From an uncultured Actinomycetes bacterium (GTDB lineage: Bacteria; Actinomycetota; Actinomycetes; Mycobacteriales; Mycobacteriaceae), in assembly GCA_903877095.1 (NCBI GenBank), contig CAIRCP010000057.1:1-38245 (forward strand): DNA of 38,245 nucleotides, given 5' to 3'. Both the position numbers and the translations under genes were made by a program. The notes below the pieces were generated by a model, which did no database searches, had not been told where the DNA came from, and worked only from the letters and a program-made list of their open reading frames with translations. This document shows positions 1-11,004 of this stretch, piece by piece (positions within the stretch are counted from its first letter, which is position 1; each line of letters begins with the position of its first letter).

Positions 1-4
1 AGCC

Positions 5-31
5 GTCGTCAGCGTTGGACCCGATGACGAC
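5..31. terminator. Hairpin downstream of adhC
   Basis: A perfect 7-bp inverted repeat (GTCGTCA at 5-11, TGACGAC at 25-31) with a 13-nt loop lies 25 nt beyond the adhC stop codon on the minus strand. There is no T-tract, so a terminator role is only a guess from position. The rest of bases 1-55 shows no convincing gene. Confidence 0.3.
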
Positions 32-55
32 TATGGGGAAGCCGCGGAGACTGCC

Positions 56-1102
56 TCACAAGCTTGAGGTGTCGATCACAAAGCGGTAGCGCACGTCGCT
101 GGCCAGCACCCGCTCGTAGGCCTCGTTGATGTAGTCGGGATCGATCACCTCGACCTCGGCGGCGATCCCGTGCTCGGCACAGAAGTCCAACATCTCCTGG
201 GTCTCCGGGATGCCGCCGATCATCGACCCGGATACCGAGCGCCGCATCCCGATGATGGAGAACGGCGGCACCACCAGGGGGTGCTCGGGCGCGCCCAGTT
301 CGACGAAAACGCCGTCGAGGTCGAGCAGTTCCAGGAACTTGCCCAGGTCCAGGTTGGCCGAGACGGTGTTGATGATGATGTCGAAGGAGTTGCGCAGCAC
401 CTTGAAGGTATCCGGGTCGCTGGTGGCGTAGTACTTGCCCGCACCCAGGCGCAGGCCGTCCTCCATCTTCTTCAGCGATTGCGACAGCACCGTCACCTCG
501 GCTCCCATCGCGGCCGCGATTTTGACGGCCATGTGCCCCAGTCCGCCGAGACCGATCACCCCGACACGCTTGCCCGGGCCGGCCTTCCAGTGCCGAAGCG
601 GCGAGTAGGTGGTGATCCCGGCGCACAGGAGCGGCGCGGCGACGTCCAATCCCATGGAGTCGGGGATGCGCAGCACATAGTCCTCATCGACGACGATGCT
701 GCCGCTGTAGCCGCCGTGCGTGGGCTGTCCGTCGCGGCCGACCGCGTTGTAGGTGCCCACCATTCCGCCACGCCCGACGCAGTACTGGTGCAGACCGTCG
801 ACGCAGTTGTCGCAGTCCCGGCAGGAGTCGACGAAGCAGCCCACCCCGACCCGATCGCCGACCTTGTATTTCGTTACATCCGAACCGATTTCGGTCACCA
901 CGCCGGCGATCTCGTGGCCCGGCACCACCGGGTAGTTCGGCTGTCCCCACTCCGCACGGACGGTGTGGATGTCGGAGTGGCAGATGCCGGCGAAGTGGAT
1001 GTCGAAACGGACGTCGTGCTGGCCGACGTCGCGGCGGGTGATGGTGGTCTTGGTCAGCGGCCCGGTGGGGGAGGTGGCGGCGTAGGCGGTCACGGTGGTC
1101 AT
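56..1102 (-). CDS. adhC: Zinc-dependent NADP(H) alcohol dehydrogenase (AdhC type)
   Basis: 348 residues, full length for a cinnamyl-alcohol-dehydrogenase-type medium-chain dehydrogenase, which interconverts aldehydes and alcohols in the cytosol. Visible features are the catalytic zinc ligands Cys41, His63-Glu64 (in PGHEIAG) and Cys160, the structural zinc set Cys94, Cys97, Cys100 and Cys108, and the Rossmann motif GLGGLGH at 184-190. It matches the M. tuberculosis Rv3045 (adhC) family and sits, as there, beside fecB on the same strand. The ATG start is supported by a leaderless -10 box (TAGTGT, minus strand, 1110-1115) ending 7 nt before it. There is no Shine-Dalgarno sequence. Family assignment is secure; the physiological substrate is not visible from sequence. 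Confidence 0.93.
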   Translation of the reverse strand: MTTVTAYAATSPTGPLTKTTITRRDVGQHDVRFDIHFAGICHSDIHTVRAEWGQPNYPVVPGHEIAGVVTEIGSDVTKYKVGDRVGVGCFVDSCRDCDNCVDGLHQYCVGRGGMVGTYNAVGRDGQPTHGGYSGSIVVDEDYVLRIPDSMGLDVAAPLLCAGITTYSPLRHWKAGPGKRVGVIGLGGLGHMAVKIAAAMGAEVTVLSQSLKKMEDGLRLGAGKYYATSDPDTFKVLRNSFDIIINTVSANLDLGKFLELLDLDGVFVELGAPEHPLVVPPFSIIGMRRSVSGSMIGGIPETQEMLDFCAEHGIAAEVEVIDPDYINEAYERVLASDVRYRFVIDTSSL

Positions 1103-1115
1103 GCCTGAGACACTA
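1103..1115 (-). promoter_or_regulatory. Leaderless -10 promoter element of adhC
   Basis: Minus-strand hexamer TAGTGT at 1115-1110 fits the mycobacterial -10 consensus TANNNT. It is followed by 7 nt and then the ATG, so transcription should begin at or next to the start codon. Confidence 0.55.
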
Positions 1116-1130
1116 GGCGGCCATCCACTC

Positions 1131-1174
1131 TGTGCCCAGATCGCCGTTTGTCGCCGTCGGGCGATCTGGGCGCA
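1131..1174. terminator. Long perfect-stem hairpin between fecB and adhC
   Basis: Arms at 1131-1145 and 1160-1174 pair over 15 positions: a perfect 12-bp core (GCCCAGATCGCC at 1134-1145 against 1160-1171), then one T:G pair and two more Watson-Crick pairs, around a 14-nt loop. It starts 11 nt beyond the fecB stop codon, where a terminator for fecB would be expected. No T-tract follows on either strand. Because it also lies just upstream of the adhC -10 box, it could instead be an operator for adhC. Confidence 0.5.
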
Positions 1175-1184
1175 GGGTCGATGG

Positions 1185-2264
1185 TCAGTTGATCGGTGCG
1201 TTGAGCCAGCGCAGGTCGTCGACGATCCCGCGGGCTGCGATCAGGCCCTGGCCGGTCTGCCACACCTCGTTGTTGACCACGAACACCCGGTTGTCCCGAT
1301 TGGCCGAGAGCTTGCGCCAGGCGGCGCTCTCCAGCAGTGCCGGCGCGCGATCTTTGGCCGCCGGCGAGGAGAACGACACGTACACGATGTCGCCGTCGGC
1401 GGCCGACAGATCGGGGGAGTCTTTGAGGTCAGCGTCACCGACCGGGATCTCCAGGAACGGCTTGTCGGTGAACCGTTGCGCCGCTGGGCGGTCCACGCCG
1501 ACGGCCGTCAGAACGCTGCCCGGGAAGCTGTCCGTGCCGAACACCCGCAACGTCGACTCGGTGAGTTGCACCACCGATGCCTGATAGTGCGCGGCGTCGT
1601 TGGCCTCCCCGGCTTTCTTGGCCCGCTCGGCGAAACCGTCGATCAGCGCGTCGGCGGCGCGCAGGCGGCCGGTGGCCGCCCCCACCATCCGCAGGTTCTC
1701 CCGCCACAGCGTGCCCGGCGCGGCGCTGAAGACCGTCGGCGCGATCGCCGTCAAGGCGCCGTAGGTGTCCGGCGTCAGCGACTGCGAGCCCAGGATCAGG
1801 TCCGGTTTGGCCGCCGCGATGGCGCCCAGGTCCGGCGCGCTGCGGGTTCCCGCACCCGCAACGTCGTGCACGACGGTCCCCAGGTACCAGGGCTGAGTGT
1901 CGGATCCGTCCGGCAGGGCGGCGGCGACGATGCGCGATTGCAAACCCAGGGCGCACAGCGCGTCGAGTTCGTCGCCGGCCAGCACCACGATTCGCATCGG
2001 GTCGGGCCGCACCGCCGTCTGCCCCGCGGCATGCCGGATCGGGCCCGGCGGCGGCCCGTCCAGCGGGGCCGGCCCGGGGGCGCAGGATTCGTCGGGCCGG
2101 CGCTGATTGCCCAGCACACCGGCCGAGGCGATCTTGGTGGTACTGGTCACCACGCTGCTGGTGGCGGGGCCCTGGCTCGACGGAGCGGAACCCGAACAAC
2201 CGCTCACCGCCAGCGCCGCCGCCAGCACGGCGGCCAGGGCCGGGCGCACGGTCGGGAGAAGCAC
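1185..2264 (-). CDS. fecB: Iron-siderophore ABC transporter substrate-binding lipoprotein (FecB type)
   Basis: 359 residues from the GTG chosen here, the length I recall for M. tuberculosis FecB (Rv3044). It begins with a short N region, a hydrophobic segment and a lipobox (AVSGC, modified Cys23), so it should be lipid-anchored outside the membrane. The body is a class III periplasmic-binding-protein fold with the typical [11 protein letters not shown] and [19 protein letters not shown] segments, the latter shared by FecB/BtuF/FepB-like proteins. An ATG 33 nt upstream is also in frame. The GTG is preferred because a -10 hexamer (TACCGT) ends 6 nt before it and the resulting signal peptide is cleaner. 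No ABC permease or ATPase is adjacent, and no IdeR iron box is recognisable upstream. The ligand is inferred from family only. Confidence 0.88.
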   Translation of the reverse strand: MLLPTVRPALAAVLAAALAVSGCSGSAPSSQGPATSSVVTSTTKIASAGVLGNQRRPDESCAPGPAPLDGPPPGPIRHAAGQTAVRPDPMRIVVLAGDELDALCALGLQSRIVAAALPDGSDTQPWYLGTVVHDVAGAGTRSAPDLGAIAAAKPDLILGSQSLTPDTYGALTAIAPTVFSAAPGTLWRENLRMVGAATGRLRAADALIDGFAERAKKAGEANDAAHYQASVVQLTESTLRVFGTDSFPGSVLTAVGVDRPAAQRFTDKPFLEIPVGDADLKDSPDLSAADGDIVYVSFSSPAAKDRAPALLESAAWRKLSANRDNRVFVVNNEVWQTGQGLIAARGIVDDLRWLNAPIN

Positions 2265-2276
2265 GACGAGACGGTA
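2265..2276 (-). promoter_or_regulatory. Leaderless -10 promoter element of fecB
   Basis: Minus-strand TACCGT at 2276-2271 lies 6 nt before the GTG at 2264-2262. It supports the internal GTG over the upstream ATG at 2297. Confidence 0.45.
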
Positions 2277-2391
2277 GCACCCGCACCCGGAAAACATCGC
2301 GTGACCTGGCCTTAGACCGCTACCAACCAGGGCCGTGGCGCGAATTACGACAGAATGTAGGACCCGGCGCCCACGGGGGCTGTTTTGGGGA

Positions 2392-2442
2392 TAGGATGCG
2401 GCCTAGGTTTCTTTGGGACACGTCCCAATGGATGGTTGGAGG
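2392..2442 (+). promoter_or_regulatory. ctaD promoter -10 candidate, leader and ribosome-binding site
   Basis: TAGGAT at 2392-2397 fits the -10 consensus. A start near 2404 would give a leader of about 44 nt. GGAGG at 2438-2442 stands 5 nt before the GTG at 2448, which decides the ctaD start. The in-frame ATG at 2385 would precede this promoter and has no ribosome-binding site. Confidence 0.45.
2413..2428. repeat. 16-bp palindrome in the ctaD leader
   Basis: TTGGGAC-AC-GTCCCAA is a perfect 7-bp inverted repeat with a 2-bp spacer. It sits about 10 nt past the presumed transcription start and 19 nt before the start codon. The short spacer favours a dimeric-regulator operator over an RNA hairpin. 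Confidence 0.55.
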
Positions 2443-2447
2443 AAGCT

Positions 2448-5416
<2,969 letters not shown>

Positions 5417-5426
5417 CGTCGCGATG

Positions 5427-5456
5427 CATAATCGAAACACTGCGCAACGACGGAGG
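5427..5456 (+). promoter_or_regulatory. Promoter -10 candidate and Shine-Dalgarno for the nitroreductase-like gene
   Basis: CATAAT at 5427-5432 resembles a -10 box. GGAGG at 5452-5456, followed by TGAG, is a strong ribosome-binding site 8 nt before a TTG at 5465. An in-frame GTG at 5456 overlaps this site itself and is therefore unlikely to be the start. Confidence 0.45.
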
Positions 5457-5464
5457 TGAGACCG

Positions 5465-6295
5465 TTGGCGAATCCCTTCCCTGACCGGGCGACGCTGAAG
5501 AGCGTGCTCGACGTCGCCGCCCGTGCCCCGTCATTGGGCAACCTGCAGCCCTGGCGGTGGCGGGTCGACGGCGGCGCGGTGCATCTCTATGCCGATTGGG
5601 GGCGACAAGCCGGCGGATCACCGACAGATCGGCGCGATGTATTGCTCGGCTGCGGGGCGGTTCTGGACCACTGCGTGGTGGCGCTTGCCGCCGCGGGCTG
5701 GTCCCCGCGGGTGCGACGACTCCCCGACGGCGGTGATCGCAGCCATCTGGCGATCCTGGAAGTCGTAGAACAGCCGCCCAACGCTGTGCACCTGGAATTG
5801 GCCGACGCCATTTCTCGGCGCCGGGCCGACCCGCGCCGTTACCCGGCGCGCCCGATCCCGCCTGCCACGTTGGAGTTGTTGTACGTTCGCGCGGCGCGGT
5901 TAGGCGTGGCATTGGCCGTCGTTCCCCGATCGCGCTGGGTTCGGCATGAGGACGGCAGCGTCGCGTTGCGCTTTTCCGAGGTTGCGGGGGAGTCCGACGA
6001 CGACGCGGTGCTACTGGTGCTCGGCACCCCCGAGGACAACGACGACATGCGACTGCGGGCCGGGGAGGCGCTCAGTCACATCACTTTGACGGCTACCGCG
6101 ATGGGTCTGGCCAGCTGCCCACTCACCGAACCGTTGAACGACATGCGCAGCCGTCTGGGATTGGCCTGCGAGGTGTTCGACGGTCAGGCCCATCCGCAAA
6201 CGCTGATCCGGCTCGGGCTCCCCCCCGGGGATGACGTGTCCCGGCCGCCGACCAAGCGCAGGCCGGTGAGCGAAATCACCACCTGGACAACCTGA
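5465..6295 (+). CDS. Acg-family nitroreductase-like flavoprotein
   Basis: 276 residues from a TTG start chosen for its ribosome-binding site (279 from GTG 5456). The segments ARAPSLGNLQPWRW (20-33), RRRADPRR and TATAMGLASCPLTEPLN are typical of the mycobacterial Acg/Rv3127/Rv3131 group of nitroreductase-fold proteins, several of which belong to the DosR hypoxia regulon in M. tuberculosis. Members bind FMN, but enzymatic activity is often unproven. Here the gene sits between serB2 and the Rv3041c-like ABC ATPase, which are adjacent in M. tuberculosis, so it is an insertion relative to that genome. No DosR box is recognisable in the 48-bp upstream gap. Function beyond the family fold is unknown. 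Confidence 0.82.
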   Translation: MANPFPDRATLKSVLDVAARAPSLGNLQPWRWRVDGGAVHLYADWGRQAGGSPTDRRDVLLGCGAVLDHCVVALAAAGWSPRVRRLPDGGDRSHLAILEVVEQPPNAVHLELADAISRRRADPRRYPARPIPPATLELLYVRAARLGVALAVVPRSRWVRHEDGSVALRFSEVAGESDDDAVLLVLGTPEDNDDMRLRAGEALSHITLTATAMGLASCPLTEPLNDMRSRLGLACEVFDGQAHPQTLIRLGLPPGDDVSRPPTKRRPVSEITTWTT

Positions 6296-6388
6296 TCGCT
6301 GTTCGTCCTCTCAGGAACTCCACCGTCCAGCGCAGCCAAACCGGGTACCGGGCACCGATTCTCAGTACGCATACGGCACGATGGAGCG

Positions 6389-7234
6389 GTGACCGCCGAT
6401 TCGGTGTCTGACCATATCGATGGTGACCTGCTGATCGACTTTCGCGGCGTCACCCTCAGCCGTGACGGCCGGTTGCTGGTGGGCCCGATCGACTGGCAGG
6501 TGGAGCTCGACGAACGCTGGGTGATCATCGGCCCCAACGGCGCCGGCAAGACCTCGCTGCTGCGAATGGCGGCGGCGATGGAGTACCCGTCCAGCGGCAC
6601 GGCCACCGTGCTGGGCGAGCGGTTGGGCCGGGTCGACATGAGTGAGTTGCGCCAGCGGGTCGGGCTGAGCAGTTCGGCTCTGGCGCAACGGATCCCGGAC
6701 AGTGAAGTGGTGCGCGACCTGGTGATCTCCGCCGGGTATGCGGTACTGGGCCGGTGGCGCGAGACCTACGACGACGTCGACGAGGTCCGCGCACTGGACA
6801 CCCTGGAGAGCCTGGGCGCCGAACACCTCGCCGACCGGGTCTACGGCACGCTGTCGGAAGGCGAGCGCAAGCGGGTGCTGATCGCCCGCGCGCTGATGAC
6901 CGACCCGGAACTGCTGCTGCTCGACGAGCCCGCAGCCGGCCTGGACCTCGGCGGCCGCGAGGAACTGGTCGCCCGGCTGGCTGACCTTGCCGCTGACCCG
7001 GATTCCCCGGCGCTGGTTCTGGTCACCCATCACGTCGAGGAGATCCCGCCCGGGTTCAGCCACTGCCTGGTGCTCTCTGAGGGCGAGGTGGTCGCCGCAG
7101 GTCTGCTCGCCGACGTCCTCACCGCGGAGACCCTCTCGGAGGCGTTCCGGCAGTCCATCGTCGTCGACAGAATCGACGGCCGCTACTTCGCTCGCCGCGC
7201 TCGCAGCGCGGCGGCCCACCGGAGGCGCGCATGA
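6389..7234 (+). CDS. ABC transporter ATP-binding protein (Rv3041c-like)
   Basis: 281 residues with a GTG start. A single ATPase domain contains Walker A GPNGAGKTS at 48-56, the signature LSEGERKR starting at 155, Walker B LLLLDEP at 175-181 and the switch histidine in LVTHH near 215. The signature deviates from the usual LSGGQ (LSEGE), as in YbbA/ModF-like soluble ATPases. No permease is next to it, so the partner and substrate are unknown; it may act without a dedicated transporter. It overlaps the NUDIX gene by 4 nt (ATGA), forming a translationally coupled unit with that gene and the enoyl-CoA hydratase-like gene, the same order as Rv3041c-Rv3040c-Rv3039c. Confidence 0.88.
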   Translation: MTADSVSDHIDGDLLIDFRGVTLSRDGRLLVGPIDWQVELDERWVIIGPNGAGKTSLLRMAAAMEYPSSGTATVLGERLGRVDMSELRQRVGLSSSALAQRIPDSEVVRDLVISAGYAVLGRWRETYDDVDEVRALDTLESLGAEHLADRVYGTLSEGERKRVLIARALMTDPELLLLDEPAAGLDLGGREELVARLADLAADPDSPALVLVTHHVEEIPPGFSHCLVLSEGEVVAAGLLADVLTAETLSEAFRQSIVVDRIDGRYFARRARSAAAHRRRA

Positions 7235-8061
7235 CCGAGCCGCTTGCGGTCCGCCCGGCGGCGACCGTGATGCTGGTCCGCGACACTGTTGTCGAGCGCG
7301 CCGGCCTTGAGGTGTTCCTGATGCGACGCCACGCCGCCATGGAGTTCGCCGCGGGGATGACGGTGTTTCCCGGCGGCGGCGTCGACGACCGCGACCGCGA
7401 CGCCGACCTGTCCCGCAACGGCGCCTGGTACGGACCCGAACCCGATTGGTGGGCAGAGCGTTTCGGCATCGAAGCCGACCTGGCCGAGGCGCTGGTGTGT
7501 GCGGCCGCCCGGGAGACCTTCGAGGAGTCCGGGGTGCTGTTCGCCGGAACCGCCGACGACCCCGACGGGATCGTCCGAGACGCCTCGGTCTACCGCAGCG
7601 AGCGCGTTGCGCTGGAGGACCGCAGTCTGTCCTTCGCCGACTTCCTGCGCTCGGAGCGGCTGGTCCTGCGGGCCGATCTGCTGCGGCCCTGGTCGAACTG
7701 GGTCACCCCGGAAGAGGAGCGCACCCGTCGCTACGACACCTACTTCTTCGTCGGGGCGCTCCCGGAGGGCCAGCGGGCCGACGGCGAGAACACCGAATCC
7801 GATCACGCCGGCTGGGCCCGGCCCGAGGCCGCCATCGACGACTTCGCGACAGGCCGGGCGCTGCTGCTCCCGCCGACCTGGAGCCAGCTGGACTCGTTGA
7901 CCGGACACAGCGTCGGCGAAGTGCTCGCACTGGACCGCCGGATCGACAAAGTGCAGCCGAAACTGACTGTGCACAAAGACAATTGGGAGATCGAGTTCTT
8001 CGACGCCGACCGCTACAACGAGGCTCGTCATCGCGGCGGCCGATTGAAGGGCAACTTCTGA
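7231..8061 (+). CDS. NUDIX hydrolase with an interrupted Nudix box (Rv3040c-like)
   Basis: 276 residues. The catalytic RETFEESGV helix (94-102) matches the REUXEEXGU half of the Nudix box, while the glycine-rich part FPGGGVDD lies at about 46-53, so roughly 40 residues separate the two halves. This split arrangement is known in NUDT7/NUDT19-type enzymes, some of which cleave CoA or acyl-CoA; substrate here is inference only. The position immediately before an enoyl-CoA hydratase-like gene would suit CoA chemistry. It starts inside the ABC ATPase stop (ATGA) and ends 2 nt before the next start codon. Confidence 0.86.
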   Translation: MTEPLAVRPAATVMLVRDTVVERAGLEVFLMRRHAAMEFAAGMTVFPGGGVDDRDRDADLSRNGAWYGPEPDWWAERFGIEADLAEALVCAAARETFEESGVLFAGTADDPDGIVRDASVYRSERVALEDRSLSFADFLRSERLVLRADLLRPWSNWVTPEEERTRRYDTYFFVGALPEGQRADGENTESDHAGWARPEAAIDDFATGRALLLPPTWSQLDSLTGHSVGEVLALDRRIDKVQPKLTVHKDNWEIEFFDADRYNEARHRGGRLKGNF

Positions 8062-8063
8062 TC

Positions 8064-8792
8064 GTGCGCGAGTTCGTCCACGTGCACGTCCCACGTCTCG
8101 ACAGCGGCGAGCAGCAGCCCGGTATCGGGACGCTGGTGATCGACCGCGAGCCGATCAACGCGCTCACCCGGCAGGCCTATCGCGAACTGGCCGACGCCGC
8201 CGAGGAGGTGTCACGCCGCGACGACATCGCCGCGGTGATCCTGTTCGGTGGCCACGGCACCTTCTGCGCCGGGGACGACGTCCCCGAACTGCACACCCTC
8301 GACCGCGCCGGCGCCGAGGCGGCTGACCGGGTGCGCCGCCTCGCCCTCGACGCGGTGGCCGCCATCGGCAAGCCGACGGTCGCGGCCGTCACCGGCTACG
8401 CGCTGGGCGCCGGGCTGAGCCTGGCGCTGGCCGCCGACTGGCGGGTGGCCGGCGACAACGTCCGGGTCGGCGCAACGGAGATCCTCGCCGGCCTGGTTCC
8501 CGGTGGCGGCGGCTGCGCCCGGCTGGCCCGGACCGTCGGTCACGCCCGGGCCAAGGAACTGGTGTTCAGCGGCCGCTTCGTCGGCCCGGAGGAGGCCCTG
8601 GCGCTACGACTGGTCGACGAACTCGTGGCCCCCGACAATGTCTACGACGCGGCCCTGGCCTGGGCTAACCGGTTCATCGATACGCCCCCGGCCGCACTGG
8701 CCGCCGCGAAGGCCCTGATCGACGGGCCGGGCGACGCCGAGACCCAGGTGCAGCGCTACGGCGAAGTTTTTACCCGGGCCGTTGACGGTTAG
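8064..8792 (+). CDS. echA17: Enoyl-CoA hydratase/isomerase family protein (EchA17-like)
   Basis: 242 residues from the GTG 2 nt after the NUDIX stop. A much longer in-frame reading frame exists upstream but lies antiphase inside the NUDIX gene. Crotonase features include the first oxyanion-hole segment [12 protein letters not shown], the second [17 protein letters not shown], and the [12 protein letters not shown] segment. It closely resembles M. tuberculosis EchA17 (Rv3039c). Crotonases bind acyl-CoA thioesters; hydratase activity is assumed from family. Its TAG stop codon is embedded in the TAGGCT -10 box of the next gene. Confidence 0.88.
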   Translation: MREFVHVHVPRLDSGEQQPGIGTLVIDREPINALTRQAYRELADAAEEVSRRDDIAAVILFGGHGTFCAGDDVPELHTLDRAGAEAADRVRRLALDAVAAIGKPTVAAVTGYALGAGLSLALAADWRVAGDNVRVGATEILAGLVPGGGGCARLARTVGHARAKELVFSGRFVGPEEALALRLVDELVAPDNVYDAALAWANRFIDTPPAALAAAKALIDGPGDAETQVQRYGEVFTRAVDG

Positions 8793-8802
8793 GCTGCCCT
8801 GC
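8790..8802 (+). promoter_or_regulatory. Leaderless promoter overlapping the echA17 stop codon
   Basis: TAGGCT at 8790-8795 fits TANNNT and is followed by 7 nt, then ATG at 8803. Its first three bases are the TAG stop codon of the preceding gene. It supports ATG 8803 over the in-frame TTG at 8782. Confidence 0.6.
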
Positions 8803-9789
8803 ATGACGGATATGAAGGATGCCGAGACGCGCGACCCGGCGCCGGTTCCGCACGCCACGGCCGAGCAGGTGGAGGCGGCGCGCCACGACACCAAACTCGC
8901 CCAGATTCTGTATCACGACTGGGAGGCGGAGTCCTACGACGAGAAGTGGTCGATCTCCTACGACCAGCGCTGCGTCGACTACGCCCGCGGCCGGTTCGAC
9001 GCCATCGTGCCCGACGACGAGTACCGCAAGCTGCCGTACGACCGCGCCCTCGAACTCGGCTGCGGCACCGGCTTCTTCCTGCTGAACCTGATCCAGTCCG
9101 GGGTGGCGCGCCGCGGATCGGTGACGGATCTGTCTCCGGGAATGGTCAAGGTCGCCACCCGCAACGGGCAGTCGCTGGGTCTGGACATCGACGGACGCGT
9201 CGCCGACGCCGAGGGAATTCCCTACGAGGACAACACCTTTGATCTGGTGGTTGGCCATGCCGTGCTGCACCACATCCCCGACGTGGAGAAGTCGCTGCGC
9301 GAGGTGGTCCGGGTGCTCAAGCCTGGCGGGCGCTTCGTGTTCGCCGGCGAGCCGACCACCGTGGGCAACGCCTACGCCCGCCGCCTGGCCGACCTCACCT
9401 GGAAGACGACCGTCACGGCGATGAAGCTTCCCGGCCTGGGCTCCTGGCGGCGGCCGCAGGCCGAACTCGATGAGAACTCCCGGGCCGCGGCGCTGGAGTG
9501 GATCGTCGACCTGCACACCTTCGAGCCCGCCGACCTGGAGCGGATGGCCGTCAACGCCGGCGCCGTCGACGTGCACACCGCCAGCGAGGAGTTCACCGCG
9601 GCGATGCTCGGCTGGCCGGTGCGGACCTTCGAGTCGACGGTGCCGCCCGGCAAACTGGGTTGGGGCTGGGCCAAATTCGCCTTCGGCGGCTGGACGACGC
9701 TGTCCTGGGTCGACGCCAATGTGTGGCGCCGGGTGGTGCCCAAGGGCTGGTTCTACAACGTGATGATCACCGGGGTCAAACCCTCCTGA
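8803..9789 (+). CDS. Class I SAM-dependent methyltransferase (Rv3038c-like)
   Basis: 328 residues. Motif I ELGCGTG is at 84-90, the acidic post-I region is TDLSPGMVKVA, and NTFDLVVGHAVLHHI and VLKPGGRFVFAGEP correspond to later motifs, all typical of the UbiE/type-11 methyltransferase fold. An N-terminal extension of about 75 residues and a C-terminal domain rich in Trp/Gly (WGWAKFAFGGW) are not explained by the fold. It matches Rv3038c, part of the Rv3030-Rv3038c neighbourhood linked to methylglucose lipopolysaccharide (MGLP) synthesis in mycobacteria. A direct role in sugar methylation is unproven. The leaderless promoter gives it independent expression. Confidence 0.88.
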   Translation: MTDMKDAETRDPAPVPHATAEQVEAARHDTKLAQILYHDWEAESYDEKWSISYDQRCVDYARGRFDAIVPDDEYRKLPYDRALELGCGTGFFLLNLIQSGVARRGSVTDLSPGMVKVATRNGQSLGLDIDGRVADAEGIPYEDNTFDLVVGHAVLHHIPDVEKSLREVVRVLKPGGRFVFAGEPTTVGNAYARRLADLTWKTTVTAMKLPGLGSWRRPQAELDENSRAAALEWIVDLHTFEPADLERMAVNAGAVDVHTASEEFTAAMLGWPVRTFESTVPPGKLGWGWAKFAFGGWTTLSWVDANVWRRVVPKGWFYNVMITGVKPS

Positions 9790-10994
9790 GCTTCACCTGC
9801 GACGACGTCGCGTACCTGACCGGCGAGGCGGGCGTCGCCGCGCTCGCCGAGGTCGCCCGCCTGCCGCTGACCGACGCGCACCTGCTGGCCGATGTCGCGG
9901 CCGTCCGCGCCCGTTTCGGTGAGCGGACCGCCGTGCTGGTGGAAACCGTCCAGCTGCGCCGCAAGGCGGTGACGAAATTCGCCGGCATCGACGTGTCGGA
10001 CTGGCTGTTCACCGACGAGGCCCTGCAGCAGGCCACCACGGCCGTCGTAGCCCGGCACCGCGCCCAGCGGCTGGCCGGACAGCAGGTCCACGATGCGACG
10101 TGCTCGGTCGGCACCGAACTGGCCGCCCTGCGCGGCGCCGCGGCCTACCTGCTGGGCAGCGATCTGGACCCGGTGCGGCTGGCCATGGCCCGGCACAACC
10201 TCGGTCCCGCCGTTGCGCTGTGCCGTGCCGATGCGCTGCACCCGGTGAGCCGCGACACCGTCGTCGTGCTCGACCCCGGCCGGCGGTCCGGCGGTCGGCG
10301 GCGGTTCGACCCGCACGCCTACCGCCCGCCCCTGGACGCCGTGGCGCAGGCATACCGGGGCCGTGCCACGGTGGTGAAGTGCGCTCCGGGCATCGACTTC
10401 GAGGCGGTGCGCCGGTTGGGTTTCGACGGCGAGGTCGAGGTGGTCTCGGCGGGCGGTTCGGTGCGGGAGGCGTGCCTGTGGGCGGCTCCGCTCGCGCAGC
10501 CCGGGGTGCGGCGGCGCGCCAGTGTGCTGGACCGCGGTGGCGCCCCGGACGAGATGCTCACCGACGCCGACCCGGACGACTGCGGCAGTGGCGCACCGGG
10601 GCGCTGGATCGTCGACCCGGACGGTGCGGTGGTGCGGGCCGGCTTGGTGCGCCACTACGCGGCCCGGTACGGACTGTGGCAGCTTGATCCCGACATCGCC
10701 TACCTGACCGGAGACCTGCTGCCCGCCGGAGTGCGCGGCTTCGAGATCATCGAAGCGCTGCCGATGCGGGAAAAGGCTCTGCGGCAAGCCCTTTCGGCAC
10801 ACGATTGCGGAGCGCTGGAGATCCTGGTGCGCGGCGTCGACGTCGACCCCGATGCGTTGCGCAAACGGCTGCGCCCCGCCGGAAGCACTCCGCTGACGGT
10901 CGTGGTCATGCGCATCGGAGCCGGGTCGGGTTCGCGTGCGCATGCGTTCATGTGCCGCGGAGCGACGGCCGGGACGCACCTCGCCGACGGGTAG
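9723..10994 (+). CDS. Class I SAM methyltransferase with THUMP-like C-terminal domain (Rv3037c-like)
   Basis: The homologous sequence starts near LSFTCDDVAYLTGEAG, at about 9786. In that region the only in-frame candidates are a CTG at 9786 and a GTG at 9723, which overlaps the preceding gene by 67 nt. The GTG is given, but the true start is uncertain (423 or 402 residues). The SAM-binding core is visible as DATCSVGTELAALR followed by LLGSDLDPVRLAMARHNL, then VVVLDPGRRSGGRRRF. The C-terminal part (ALPMREKALRQALSAHDCGALEILVRG) fits the THUMP-like domain seen in this family. M. tuberculosis Rv3037c has been placed in the MGLP gene cluster as a putative methyltransferase; an RNA substrate is an alternative suggested by the THUMP-like domain. 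Confidence 0.8.
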   Translation: MAPGGAQGLVLQRDDHRGQTLLSFTCDDVAYLTGEAGVAALAEVARLPLTDAHLLADVAAVRARFGERTAVLVETVQLRRKAVTKFAGIDVSDWLFTDEALQQATTAVVARHRAQRLAGQQVHDATCSVGTELAALRGAAAYLLGSDLDPVRLAMARHNLGPAVALCRADALHPVSRDTVVVLDPGRRSGGRRRFDPHAYRPPLDAVAQAYRGRATVVKCAPGIDFEAVRRLGFDGEVEVVSAGGSVREACLWAAPLAQPGVRRRASVLDRGGAPDEMLTDADPDDCGSGAPGRWIVDPDGAVVRAGLVRHYAARYGLWQLDPDIAYLTGDLLPAGVRGFEIIEALPMREKALRQALSAHDCGALEILVRGVDVDPDALRKRLRPAGSTPLTVVVMRIGAGSGSRAHAFMCRGATAGTHLADG

Positions 10995-11004
10995 GCTCAC
11001 CGGC
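10992..11004 (+). promoter_or_regulatory. Leaderless promoter overlapping the Rv3037c-like stop codon
   Basis: TAGGCT at 10992-10997 is followed by 7 nt, then ATG at 11005. The stop codon TAG of the upstream gene again forms the first half of the -10 hexamer. Confidence 0.6.

Noticed and set aside
2150-2300. Fur/IdeR-type operator controlling fecB.
   Set aside because: No 19-bp iron-box-like palindrome is present between fecB and ctaD; the only palindrome is the GC-rich one in the ctaD leader.
2385-2447. Upstream ATG start for ctaD.
   Set aside because: The extra 21 residues have no homology to CtaD, the region contains the promoter and palindrome, and GGAGG is correctly placed for GTG 2448.
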